From positions 1 to 14,169 of the forward strand of contig JAFTXF010000074.1 in assembly GCA_017461685.1 (NCBI GenBank): a DNA stretch of 14,169 nucleotides, written 5' to 3'. The position numbers were made by a program, and so were the translations under genes. Below are positions 5,617-13,853 of the stretch, piece after piece. Numbering within the stretch: position 1 is the stretch's first letter; the number at the start of each line of letters is the position of its first letter. The notes below the pieces were generated by a model, which ran no database searches, was not told the DNA's origin, and worked only from the letters and a program-made list of their open reading frames with translations. The stretch is from Lachnospiraceae bacterium. GTDB lineage: Bacteria > Bacillota > Clostridia > Lachnospirales > Lachnospiraceae.

Positions 5617-8046
5617 TCATTCCTTAAATCCATATGTTTCTATCTCCTCATTCATCTCAACCATAATAGCCCCATGCCGTCCGGTATACCACAGCTCCGC
5701 TTCCGCTGCCACCATACGTGCCACCGCTTCCCTGTGGGGATGCCCATAGCTGTTACCCACACCATAGGAAAGCACTACATTGGCCGGGCAACATACTTCC
5801 AGAAAAGCCTCCGAAGAAGAGTATTTAGACCCGTGGTGCGCTGCCTTTAACAGTACAATATTTTCTCCCGCCAATTCATCCAAAAGTAATGTCTCCTGCT
5901 CTGCACCGATATCGCCTGTAAATAAAATGCTTTGGTCTTCATAAGAAAATAAAAGTACCTGGGAATATGCGTTAGCATCCTCTGTATCTGTATAGCCCTT
6001 CACAGGATGAAGTACTACTATTTCAAGCTCTCCTAACTCTAATTTGTCACCTGCCCCTACGGTTACTACCGGGATTCCTTCCTTCTCAGCAAGCCCAAAT
6101 AGCTCTGCAAATTCTTCCGCCAGTGCCGCATCCGCTAATTCCGGTAAAATAATCATTCCTATGGAAACATGGCTGTGTTCATAATTCTCAAGCCACTGAA
6201 TAATGCCATTCATATGGTCGGCATCCGCGTGGCTGATAAATACACCTGCCACCTCCGATACCCCATAATACTTTAGACAAGGCAATAAAATCTGCATTCC
6301 TACGTTACTCTTACTGGTGCTGCCGCAGTCAATCACATAGGTTTCTTCTCTATATCGTACAATCGCGCAATCTCCCTGCCCCACACTCAAAAAGCTACAC
6401 GCAACCCCTGACACCGGCCGCCATAAAATCACAACGACTGCCACACAAAATACAACCGAAAGAACTATCTTATAAAGCAATGACATCTGAAAAACTCTGC
6501 GAAAAATCTTCCTGTCCGCTTTCCGAAAAGGCTCATATTGCAGCTTACTGCCCATCCTTTGCAGCAGCTTACTCCCCGGCTTACCCTTCCATTTACGCTT
6601 CATACACCACACCAGCGCTGCCAGGCAGCCATAGTACACCAAAATCTGCCACCCTTTGGGTGCTCCCAAGACCAGACAATGATAAGGCAGGCTCCGGCTT
6701 TTCCTGCACACCCACTGATAAATCCAGAGCAGCCCCTCAGCCCCTGCCGCAAAAGGAACCGCCAGCACTGCTGCCGCATTCGGTACGGCAAGGACAATTG
6801 CCCCAAATCCTACAATATAAGGCAAAAAAGGCAGCACAATTACATTTACAAGCATACTATATATAGGATATTCATAATAGGAGTATAACTGAATCGGAAA
6901 GGTGGCCAATAGAATCCCAATACCGCTTCCAAACAGCTTTCCAAACCACGCTATGATTCTTCCCCTGTCTTTACATAATTGCTCCACCATAGGCGTCAAC
7001 ACCGTAATCCCCAACACAGCCCCAAAGGATAGTAAAAAACCGCTGTAGAAAACATACATTGGCTGCTCCAGTAATAGAAGAACTGCCGCTACAGCAAGCC
7101 CCGTCAGCCTGTCATAGGTTCTTCCTAACAATATCCCCGTCATTTGCATGGAGAACATGCAGATTGCGCGAAAGGTAGCCGCCTGGGTTCCGATCATGGC
7201 TCCATAAAGTATCACGATTCCCATGCTCACAACTGCAGACATCTTCTGAGACAGCCCCGCTCTGCGCAGCAAACGGAAGCCATTCATCCCCAGCATACTG
7301 ATATGCAGTCCCGATATGGTGAGAATATGTAAAATGCCACCCTCTTGAAAAAGCTGTTTCATGTCCTGATTCAAATCCGACTTATCCCCCAACAGAATGG
7401 TCTTTATCACACCGCCGTATTCCGCATCAAAATATCTATCAATTTTCTGTAGAAAATATTGTTTCAGCTCATATAGCCGCTGTGTAACAACATTCTGCCC
7501 GCCATCACTCCATATCAGCTCTGTCTCCTGCAGACTGCCACCCACGCCCTGTATATGATAGTAAAGCCTGCTGTCAAACTGTCCCGGATTTTCTGACGCT
7601 GAATACGCCCGAAAGGTCCCCTTCATCCAAATCCGGGAACCCAAATAAACCTCCGGGTATTCTTCGGAAGCATAGCAATATATTCGATTGTGCGCATATT
7701 CTGTGCCGGTATCATCTTTCGTATTTTGGAAATTGTTATCGATATTTTGAGAAGAATTATTTGTACTTTGTATGGAAATATTTGTATTTTGAAAAGAATT
7801 GTTTTTATCGGAAACGTAATCTGATTTTGCTGCACTGTTCTCCTGAAGCCGAACCTCATTCAGAGTATACACTACCCGGGATTCATTATTTATTTCCTGA
7901 TATTTCTTGGAAATTACCTGACCGCTTACGTATACCTCCCTGCTTTGCCAAAAACCGTAGTCCGGCAAAGCAGGTGGGAAACATACATAAAATATTCGAA
8001 TAAACAGGATGAAGAACAGGCAAACACATCCCAAAGGTCGCTTCAT
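5617..8046 (-). CDS. comEC: DNA-uptake channel protein ComEC/Rec2
   Basis: A polytopic membrane protein proposed to carry single-stranded DNA across the membrane in natural transformation. The 809 residues show the full three-part layout. An N-terminal signal-anchor and DUF4131-type extracellular region (1-200) comes first. The Competence domain (about 215-485) carries the signature GGILHILTISGLHISMLGM near 236-254 and many membrane helices. A C-terminal metallo-beta-lactamase-like domain (550-809) has VGQGDCAIV, HADADH (606-611), LFTGDIG (709-714) and AAHHGSKYSSS, so the nuclease-like metal site looks intact. GGAGG before the ATG supports the start. An Asn/Gln-rich heptad repeat interrupts the N-terminal domain at residues 82-109. 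The gene is 20 bases after the GerMN lipoprotein and in the same run as comEA. Confidence 0.95.
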   Translation of the reverse strand: MKRPLGCVCLFFILFIRIFYVCFPPALPDYGFWQSREVYVSGQVISKKYQEINNESRVVYTLNEVRLQENSAAKSDYVSDKNNSFQNTNISIQSTNNSSQNIDNNFQNTKDDTGTEYAHNRIYCYASEEYPEVYLGSRIWMKGTFRAYSASENPGQFDSRLYYHIQGVGGSLQETELIWSDGGQNVVTQRLYELKQYFLQKIDRYFDAEYGGVIKTILLGDKSDLNQDMKQLFQEGGILHILTISGLHISMLGMNGFRLLRRAGLSQKMSAVVSMGIVILYGAMIGTQAATFRAICMFSMQMTGILLGRTYDRLTGLAVAAVLLLLEQPMYVFYSGFLLSFGAVLGITVLTPMVEQLCKDRGRIIAWFGKLFGSGIGILLATFPIQLYSYYEYPIYSMLVNVIVLPFLPYIVGFGAIVLAVPNAAAVLAVPFAAGAEGLLWIYQWVCRKSRSLPYHCLVLGAPKGWQILVYYGCLAALVWCMKRKWKGKPGSKLLQRMGSKLQYEPFRKADRKIFRRVFQMSLLYKIVLSVVFCVAVVVILWRPVSGVACSFLSVGQGDCAIVRYREETYVIDCGSTSKSNVGMQILLPCLKYYGVSEVAGVFISHADADHMNGIIQWLENYEHSHVSIGMIILPELADAALAEEFAELFGLAEKEGIPVVTVGAGDKLELGELEIVVLHPVKGYTDTEDANAYSQVLLFSYEDQSILFTGDIGAEQETLLLDELAGENIVLLKAAHHGSKYSSSEAFLEVCCPANVVLSYGVGNSYGHPHREAVARMVAAEAELWYTGRHGAIMVEMNEEIETYGFKE
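7720..7803 (-). repeat. Four degenerate 21-bp tandem repeats inside comEC
   Basis: Four in-frame 21-base units (7803-7783, 7782-7762, 7761-7741, 7740-7720) encode NNSFQNT, NISIQST, NNSSQNI and DNNFQNT. Gln is invariant at position 5 and the rest is mostly Asn, Ser and Thr. The block is AT-rich compared with the surrounding comEC sequence. It lies in the predicted extracytoplasmic DUF4131 region and looks like a lineage-specific expansion by slippage, since diverged. Confidence 0.8.
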
Positions 8047-8066
8047 GCCTTTCCTCCAAAACAGAA

Positions 8067-9023
8067 TTACTTAGAATTGACTTGCGTATAGCTTAAATCC
8101 TTACTAAATGTGGTCGTAAGAGGTATCAGTTCTCTAAACAAGACCTCGGAACTACCATCCACAAAAATCTGCACACGGTCAATGCCTGACAGTTCGCAGA
8201 GCGAATTTACAATACTGTATATAACAATTTCTGCATTCACACTATATACTTGCTTTAAAAAAGTACTGTCAAAATTCACATAGCAAATATTATCCTTCAC
8301 CAGTGTGCTGATCAGCTTCGTGTCCGGATTGATGGTAGGATAAACCCCCTGGGTTGTAGATTCCGGTCCTTTTAAAAGCTCCTCTACCACAAACTTGTCC
8401 AGGGAAATATTGGAATTGTAAGCCTTGCTCCTATCCACGGCAACCAGTGCATCTCCGGTTTCGTTGGTAAAATAAAGCCGCACAGTTACCTTTTCATAGG
8501 TACTGATTTCCTCGCCCGCATTGTCAATAAATATGTCTGCCGTCATACTGCCCACCACCTTATCCAGACTGTCCTTTAAAGGCTCTCCGTTAATATGAAG
8601 CTCTACGCTGTCAATCCCCTCTATCTGAGTCAGACTTTTGACCAGCGACGCTCTGACTAAAATTTCCATCATCGAATGCAGTTGTTTATATTCCCCTGAA
8701 AAATTCAGTACCAGATGATTATCGGTAAGCTTCGTATCTAACACTGTAAAGCCCTGCGAAAGGGGAACCTGATACTCCAGCTTCTGTGGCGGTGTGGCCA
8801 GAATCGTCAGCACTTCCTGTAGCTGCTCTTCTGTGGTCACACCATTCAGGTATACCGTCTGTTCTATAATCTTGGAACTATCATAGCTGATAAAGGACAT
8901 CACAGCCGGTGTTCCTGACACCTCCTCTGCTTCGCAGCCTGCAAGGAACAGAAACAGTACAAATACCGCTGACAGTGCCCAAATTCTGCGTATATAATTT
9001 TGTTTCCATATATTTTGCAACAT
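8067..9023 (-). CDS. GerMN-domain lipoprotein
   Basis: A probable surface lipoprotein. The 318-residue product starts with a basic stretch, a hydrophobic segment (IWALSAVFVLFLF) and a lipobox LAGC with Cys30 as the predicted lipidation site. Two GerMN-like units follow: about 58-150 (YLNGVTTEEQLQEVLTIL, VLNFSGEY, VRASLVKSL, SVELHINGEPL) and about 180-298 (VRLYFTNETGDALV, VEELLKGP, CYVNFDSTFL, IYSIVNSLCELSGIDRVQIFVDG). GerMN domains occur in spore germination protein GerM and in the actinobacterial lipoprotein LpqB, and their biochemical role is not settled. The start is five bases after the sensor-kinase stop, with AAGGAT overlapping it, so it is surely cotranscribed. By analogy with MtrAB-LpqB, it may modulate the kinase from outside the membrane; that is inference. 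Confidence 0.85.
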   Translation of the reverse strand: MLQNIWKQNYIRRIWALSAVFVLFLFLAGCEAEEVSGTPAVMSFISYDSSKIIEQTVYLNGVTTEEQLQEVLTILATPPQKLEYQVPLSQGFTVLDTKLTDNHLVLNFSGEYKQLHSMMEILVRASLVKSLTQIEGIDSVELHINGEPLKDSLDKVVGSMTADIFIDNAGEEISTYEKVTVRLYFTNETGDALVAVDRSKAYNSNISLDKFVVEELLKGPESTTQGVYPTINPDTKLISTLVKDNICYVNFDSTFLKQVYSVNAEIVIYSIVNSLCELSGIDRVQIFVDGSSEVLFRELIPLTTTFSKDLSYTQVNSK

Positions 9024-9028
9024 AGTTT

Positions 9029-10513
9029 CTATCCTTTTTGATGTGTCAGTGGAATGGTTACGGTGAATGTACTGCCCTCACCCGGTGTACTGTCCAGAAA
9101 AATAGTACCTCTATGCATCATAATCGCATTTTTGGTAATGGCAAGACCTAAGCCTGTTCCGCCGATTTCCCTGGAATGAGATTTATCTACTCTGTAGAAT
9201 CTCTCATAAATATGCTCGGCATCCTCTTTGGAAATACCGATACCGGTATCTCTGACCTCTACCTTGAAATCTTTATGGTCAGCGTCTAATATAACCTTTA
9301 CACTACCGTAGTCTTTATTGTATTTGATAGCGTTTTCTATCAGATTGGTAAAAACAAGATTCATTTTTACCTCGTCCACCTCAGCTGTAACCGGACGGAT
9401 ACATTCTAACACCAGTTCCACATCCTTCTTACGGGCAAGTGGACGCAGCCTCTTTAATATCAGTTCTAAAAGATCTGCCATGTCGATAGGTTCCACTACC
9501 AGCTCCGCTGCCTTTTTGTCCATCTTAACCAGCGCTAAAAGGTCTGTAATAATTTGATTTTCCCTGTCGATTTCTGCAGTAATATCCTTGAAAAACTCCT
9601 CATACAACTCTATCGGAGCGCCTCCCATACCTGCAATGGAATCGGCAAGCACCTTCATGGAGGTTAGCGGCGTCTTTAGTTCGTGGCTCACATTGGCCAC
9701 AAATTCCTGTCTGGAATCATCCAATACCTTCATACGCCCCATAAGCTCTGTGAAAGCATCAGTAATCTGACGGGTCTCCACATAGGTATTTACCGGGGTA
9801 AACTCGTCAAAATAACCGTTTTTAATATTGCTGATAGATACACTCAGTCGCTTAAAAGGCCCTACTAACAACCTGGAAAGCATACCCGCCACCACTACAA
9901 TAATAACCATGGAAAAGCTAAGCAGTACAAAGGCCCTATGACTCAGCACCTCCAGCGTATCCACAATAGAGCTGTTGGAAATACTGGTAAACATAACACC
10001 CGTCACCACTTCCCGCTCTACCAATCCGTGCTCTCCAAGCTCCGTGACTTTACGTTTAATCGGAGTGGTCATCTCTATGTAACCGTCTACTTTATCGTAG
10101 CGCGTAATACTCTCTCCCCGAAAGCACTTAAGAATCTCCTCAGAAAGCATGTATTTGCCCTGACTGATGGAATAGGTATCCTTAATAATCTGATAATTGC
10201 CGGAAATAATCAATACACGCCCTTCATATAAATTGGAAATCATCTCTAATTCTGCACTGATTACATCAGAATCCGGATTCTCCAGATAATTGTAAGTAAC
10301 CAAATGATTGGACAGCACCTTAAGCTGATTCTGCACCGTATTGGCCCTTAGCTCCACAGCCTTAGTCTCATAATTCTGTAAAATACCTACATACAATATA
10401 AAAGCCGGAACGATACCCACAATCAGCATAATGATAAAGATGCTGCTTCTGATACTGATGAAAGATTTGAAGAAATCACCCAAATACTTTTGGATTTGCT
10501 TAAGCTTACTCAT
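9029..10513 (-). CDS. Membrane sensor histidine kinase (HAMP-HisKA-HATPase)
   Basis: The sensor of a two-component system, 494 residues. A transmembrane helix at about 23-45 and another at about 194-216 flank an extracytoplasmic domain of about 150 residues. A HAMP linker (about 215-265) follows, then HisKA with FVANVSHELKTPLTS (phospho-acceptor His277), and a Bergerat ATPase domain with N box NLIENAIKYN (390-399), G1 DTGIGIS (422-428), F-box-like YERFYRVDKSHS and G2 GGTGLGLAI (451-459). All catalytic motifs are present. It resembles WalK/PhoR-type kinases but lacks a visible cytoplasmic PAS domain. The ATG follows the response regulator stop by nine bases with AGGTG upstream. The signal sensed cannot be told from sequence, but the downstream GerMN lipoprotein and flanking comE genes point to envelope state or DNA uptake. 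Confidence 0.95.
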   Translation of the reverse strand: MSKLKQIQKYLGDFFKSFISIRSSIFIIMLIVGIVPAFILYVGILQNYETKAVELRANTVQNQLKVLSNHLVTYNYLENPDSDVISAELEMISNLYEGRVLIISGNYQIIKDTYSISQGKYMLSEEILKCFRGESITRYDKVDGYIEMTTPIKRKVTELGEHGLVEREVVTGVMFTSISNSSIVDTLEVLSHRAFVLLSFSMVIIVVVAGMLSRLLVGPFKRLSVSISNIKNGYFDEFTPVNTYVETRQITDAFTELMGRMKVLDDSRQEFVANVSHELKTPLTSMKVLADSIAGMGGAPIELYEEFFKDITAEIDRENQIITDLLALVKMDKKAAELVVEPIDMADLLELILKRLRPLARKKDVELVLECIRPVTAEVDEVKMNLVFTNLIENAIKYNKDYGSVKVILDADHKDFKVEVRDTGIGISKEDAEHIYERFYRVDKSHSREIGGTGLGLAITKNAIMMHRGTIFLDSTPGEGSTFTVTIPLTHQKG

Positions 10514-10522
10514 AACACCTGC

Positions 10523-11215
10523 CTATTTGCAAAGGAAATAATAACCCACGCCCCACTTCGTATGTACGTACTTCGGTTCGCTGGGATTTTTCTCAATCTT
10601 CTCACGGAGTCTTCTGATATGCACATCCACGGTGCGCACATCTCCGGGATAATCCGTTCCCCAGACTAACGTCAAAAGCTTCTCGCGGCTGTATACCTTA
10701 TTAGGATTTAAAACCAACAGCTCTAAAAGTTCATATTCTTTGGCTGTCAGATTCATCTCCTGTCCCAAAATATAGCAACGGCGTCCGCTCTTTTCCAGGC
10801 GCAAATCACCGTTCTCAATCACGTCCGTATCCTGCACCTTTTCCTCTTTCGGGATAGTGCGGCGCATAATAGCCTTCATACGCGCCTTCACCTCTAAAAT
10901 GTTGAAAGGCTTGGTAATATAATCATCTGCACCGTACTCCAGGCCCAGAATTTTGTCCATATCATCCCCTTTGGCGGTGAGCATCAAAACAGGTACCTGG
11001 GAAAACTCACGTATCTGCTGGCACACCTCAAAACCACCCAGCTTTGGCAGCATTAAATCCAACAAAATAATATCATACGCCTTAGCCTTAGCCATTTCCA
11101 AAGCTTCCTCTCCGTCGTATGCCGTGTCTACCTCCATGCCGTCCTGCTCTAAACTGAAGCGGATTCCTTTTACAATTAACTTCTCATCATCTACAACCAA
11201 AACCTTTTTTGCCAT
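10523..11215 (-). CDS. OmpR/PhoB-family response regulator
   Basis: A DNA-binding transcription regulator of 230 residues. The receiver domain (3-118) has acidic pocket DD at 9-10, phospho-acceptor Asp53 (ILLDLMLPKLGG), switch Thr80 and Lys102 (DDYITKPF). The winged-helix output domain (about 132-228) ends with the recognition-helix segment RTVDVHIRRLREKIE and the wing region VHTKWGVGYYF. The overall pattern is close to WalR/PhoP-type regulators of Bacillota. The start has AAGGGG six bases upstream, overlapping the comEA stop (TAAGGGG), and the gene is followed by its cognate kinase. Regulator-before-kinase order is usual. Target genes are unknown; autoregulation of this operon is plausible but no binding site was recognised. 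Confidence 0.96.
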   Translation of the reverse strand: MAKKVLVVDDEKLIVKGIRFSLEQDGMEVDTAYDGEEALEMAKAKAYDIILLDLMLPKLGGFEVCQQIREFSQVPVLMLTAKGDDMDKILGLEYGADDYITKPFNILEVKARMKAIMRRTIPKEEKVQDTDVIENGDLRLEKSGRRCYILGQEMNLTAKEYELLELLVLNPNKVYSREKLLTLVWGTDYPGDVRTVDVHIRRLREKIEKNPSEPKYVHTKWGVGYYFLCK

Positions 11216-11225
11216 GTCAAACCCC

Positions 11226-11846
11226 TTATTCTATGTAAATTTTGTCCTTTATCTGATTAAATAAGCTGTCTCCTATGCCGCTTACTTCCTTTAACTGCTC
11301 AATGCTGTGAAAACCGCCGATTTCCTCTCTGTAGGCCAGAATAGCCTCTGCCTTGGCTTCCCCGATACCGCTCAGGCCACAAAGAGCCTCTGCCGAGGCG
11401 GTATTTAAATTGACCCGGCCATCCTGCTGCCTTGTCTCCTCCGCCTGTACTTTCTCATACTCTGTCAAATCCGGCACTACAATCTGCATACCATCGCGAA
11501 TCAGCTCTGCAAGATTGACTGCTTCTGTAGCTGCTACCGGTAAAAAACCGCCGGCCGCCTCCACTGCAGCCACGATACGGCTTCCTTCCTGCAAAGCATA
11601 CACGCCCGGTTCTGCTACCGCACCGCAAACATAGACATAAAGCAGCTTCTCTGCTTCCGTAAACTCAGTCCCGGCCGTTTCCGCCCCGACATCTGAAACC
11701 GGACTATCCTGCTCACTTGCCGAAACCATTCCGCCATGCTCTGCAAGCAATGCCTCTTCCAAAGACACCGCCTGCCCGCTGCAGCCTGACAGCCAAAGCA
11801 GTTGAAACATCAACATCGATATTATATAAATTCTGTACAAAAACAT
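11226..11846 (-). CDS. comEA: ComEA-family DNA-binding protein, predicted lipoprotein (SLBB + HhH)
   Basis: A surface DNA receptor for transformation, 206 residues. Domain order: a hydrophobic N-terminus with lipobox LSGC (Cys22), an acidic low-complexity stretch (about 27-66), an SLBB domain (about 68-125: YVYVCGAVAEPGVYAL, EGSRIVAAVEAAGG, VNLAELIRDGMQIVVP), a polar linker, then a double helix-hairpin-helix (143-206: VNLNTASAEALCGLSGIGEAKAEAIL and FHSIEQLKEVSGIGDSLF). This is the Bacillota ComEA layout, but anchored by a predicted lipid rather than a transmembrane helix. AAGGG lies nine bases before the ATG. It heads the run that includes the two-component system and comEC, so DNA binding and channel genes share transcription with a sensor pair. 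Confidence 0.93.
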   Translation of the reverse strand: MFLYRIYIISMLMFQLLWLSGCSGQAVSLEEALLAEHGGMVSASEQDSPVSDVGAETAGTEFTEAEKLLYVYVCGAVAEPGVYALQEGSRIVAAVEAAGGFLPVAATEAVNLAELIRDGMQIVVPDLTEYEKVQAEETRQQDGRVNLNTASAEALCGLSGIGEAKAEAILAYREEIGGFHSIEQLKEVSGIGDSLFNQIKDKIYIE

Positions 11847-11888
11847 TGTATCATCCCTTCCGGGTCAGCCTCTTATGATACATTTATC

Positions 11889-11917
11889 ATTTTATGTCAA
11901 AAAGTCGCCAAAGGCAA
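11889..11917 (-). promoter_or_regulatory. Candidate promoter of the comEA-to-comEC operon
   Basis: On the minus strand TTGCCT (11917-11912, 4 of 6) and TAAAAT (11894-11889, 5 of 6) are 17 bases apart, about 45 bases upstream of the comEA ATG. A TTGACA at 11900-11895 lies in between and could instead be a -35 paired with CATAAG 17 bases further on. TTGCC-TTT-GGCGA followed by CTTTTT (11917-11899) could also be a weak terminator of the upstream gene. Which role is real cannot be settled by eye. Confidence 0.4.
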
Positions 11918-11954
11918 GTATTTGTTACAGAATAAGTCTTAATAATTCCTAAAC

Positions 11955-12386
11955 TTACTTCCACTTAAAAATAATAATACCGATAATGGCAATCCCCATG
12001 CCGATAATCTTGCGCATGGAAAACCCGGTCTTCTCCACACCAAACATACCAAACACTTCAATCACATAAGCTACAATCAGCTGAGATATAACAATCAACA
12101 TGACTGATGTAGCCGGTCCCAGGCTATTCATACTCTGAATAACCGTATAGGTAATAAAAGCACCGATTACACCGCCCAAAAGCATATATTTGGGCTGTAC
12201 GCTAAACACCTGCATCAGAGAACCTCTTTCAAATAGAAGCCACGCTCCCAGACACACAATCAAAGCAGAAAATTGCACAAAGGAGGCTGCCGCCCATATC
12301 CCGCTTGCTTTTGTAACCTGGGTGTTAAAAACACCCTGCACACTCATCAGTGCACCGGAAATAATTGCAATCAAAAATCCAATCAT
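11955..12386 (-). CDS. YdcZ/DUF606-type DMT-superfamily membrane protein
   Basis: A small membrane protein of 143 residues with about five hydrophobic segments (1-20, 32-52, 69-88, 91-113, 126-141). The pattern IAIISGALMSVQGVFNTQVTK near the N-terminus, the SALIVCLGAWLLFERG segment and LGPATSVMLIVISQLIVAYVIEVFG match the DUF606/YdcZ family of the drug/metabolite transporter superfamily, where half-size proteins of about 140-150 residues are normal and pair as dimers. The substrate is unknown. GAGGT nine bases before the ATG supports the start. It follows the solute-binding protein gene by 62 bases without an obvious terminator, so it may be cotranscribed with argD and that gene. A functional link is not evident. 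Confidence 0.85.
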   Translation of the reverse strand: MIGFLIAIISGALMSVQGVFNTQVTKASGIWAAASFVQFSALIVCLGAWLLFERGSLMQVFSVQPKYMLLGGVIGAFITYTVIQSMNSLGPATSVMLIVISQLIVAYVIEVFGMFGVEKTGFSMRKIIGMGIAIIGIIIFKWK

Positions 12387-12448
12387 AGTAATACGACCTC
12401 ACTTTCTTTCTCTTTAGTCATATCCACTCTGATTGGATTTTAGTACTA

Positions 12449-13843
12449 TTATTCACCCGGAATTTGATTTTTTAATCTTGCCTCCAAGGCCTCCAGTGTC
12501 TCCTTGGCATCGGCACCGTCCCAGATCTCATTAAATGCATTCTCCAACAGCATCCAGAAATTGCTGGTTACCATACTGTTTGGCATAGGTACGGAAGCCT
12601 CGTATTCCATCTTAAACACCTCTTCCATAGTACCGGAGGTGGCAGCATTGTTGTAAGCAGGTATATAGCCCGTTTTCTCGTAGAGCTGGTCTGTAAAATA
12701 ATTCTCCATAGTCATAAACTCTGCGAAATCCGCTGCCGCAAGAGGCTGGTCTGCATAACCGTTTACAACCAAAATAGTCGTGGTAGATAATGGACGTCCC
12801 TGCAAAATCGTGTCCCCGGAAACTACCACATTATTGCCCTCTTCATCCTTTTGAATTACCCTGCCCGGGTCAGGAATCAAGGCATAATCGTATGCAAACT
12901 CTAAAAGTCCCTCTGCATTGGCCGCCTCTAATTTTACTGCAGATTCACAGTCCAAAATAGTGAACAGCACCTTGCCCTGCATAAACTCATCCAGAACATT
13001 CTCTGTGGTAACGGTCTCCGCATCCATGTAGAAATATTCTGTAACACGCTTGAAAATCTCCATACAGGCCGCTGTATTGTCATTATAGATGTCTATATTA
13101 TCTGCAGAAAGTGAGGTGTATTCCCCAAGATAAAAATAATTAAAAAATACATCATTAATATTCCATTTAAATACGGTCTCTAAGCCTTCCGGCGCTTCTA
13201 TGTTATTGGAAAGCTCGATGAGCTCATCAATAGTCTTTGGAATCATCATATTCACCAGATTGGCAATATCTTCCTCCGGCACTTCAATAGCTTCCGGATT
13301 CTCTACCCCCTCTGCCTCTGCATTAATCACAAACTGATCATAAGCAATCTGCTCCAGCATAGTCTTATTGTACACAAGGGTACTGGTATCAAAGTAAATC
13401 GGATATCCTAAAAGCATGTCATCATAGGAAGCCGCCTCCAAAGCAACTTCAGGAAACGCACTCTTCACCTCTGCTCCATTTTCTACCGGTGCGGTAAGCC
13501 CGGACAGATATGCTTTTTCCATCACGTCATTGGTAATCACATATAAATCCGGAAATTCCTCTCCCTGAATGGAAGCCTGATAAATATTTTCCAGATATTC
13601 ACTGGCACTTACCAGCTTCGGAACTACATCCACGCCTTTATTGCTTTTATTGTATATACTGGCCACATTATTATAATAATCACTCATCAGTTCGTTGGTA
13701 TACCAAAGATAAACCGTACCGCTCTCCCGCTTTTCCAGGAATTTGTGAAATCCCATACCGTTTAAACCATTGTAGCTCATAAAGCCTACAACGAGCACCA
13801 GAACCGTCATAAGAACTATTATAATTTTATGCTGCAATTTCAT
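12449..13843 (-). CDS. Membrane-anchored extracellular solute-binding protein (family 1, MalE-like)
   Basis: A 464-residue protein with a hydrophobic N-terminal segment (about 6-27) and then a periplasmic-binding-protein fold of the sugar/oligosaccharide type. Markers are TVYLWYTNELMSDYYNNVASIYNKSNKGVDV near residue 43, GEEFPDLYVI, LLGYPIYFDTSTLVYNKTML (typical of the hinge region of family 1 binding proteins), MQGKVLFTILDCESAV, and a C-terminal YEKTGYIPAYNNA. No lipobox cysteine follows the hydrophobic segment, so it is probably held by an uncleaved signal anchor, unlike most Gram-positive binding proteins. The protein is strongly acidic. The ATG has AGGAG overlapping the argD stop (TAGGAG), 10 bases after that gene, so it is translated from the argD transcript. 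No ABC permease or ATPase is adjacent; the ligand is unknown. Confidence 0.85.
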   Translation of the reverse strand: MKLQHKIIIVLMTVLVLVVGFMSYNGLNGMGFHKFLEKRESGTVYLWYTNELMSDYYNNVASIYNKSNKGVDVVPKLVSASEYLENIYQASIQGEEFPDLYVITNDVMEKAYLSGLTAPVENGAEVKSAFPEVALEAASYDDMLLGYPIYFDTSTLVYNKTMLEQIAYDQFVINAEAEGVENPEAIEVPEEDIANLVNMMIPKTIDELIELSNNIEAPEGLETVFKWNINDVFFNYFYLGEYTSLSADNIDIYNDNTAACMEIFKRVTEYFYMDAETVTTENVLDEFMQGKVLFTILDCESAVKLEAANAEGLLEFAYDYALIPDPGRVIQKDEEGNNVVVSGDTILQGRPLSTTTILVVNGYADQPLAAADFAEFMTMENYFTDQLYEKTGYIPAYNNAATSGTMEEVFKMEYEASVPMPNSMVTSNFWMLLENAFNEIWDGADAKETLEALEARLKNQIPGE

Positions 13844-13853
13844 ATCTAAACTC

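Noticed and set aside
6480..6888. Two Pro/His/Ser-rich plus-strand open frames
   Set aside because: They are antisense to the ComEC membrane domain and mutually overlapping, with composition typical of reversed hydrophobic codons.
12423..12440. ATCCA/TGGAT hairpin between the solute-binding protein and YdcZ-like genes as a terminator
   Set aside because: The stem is only five bases and no T-run follows on the minus strand.
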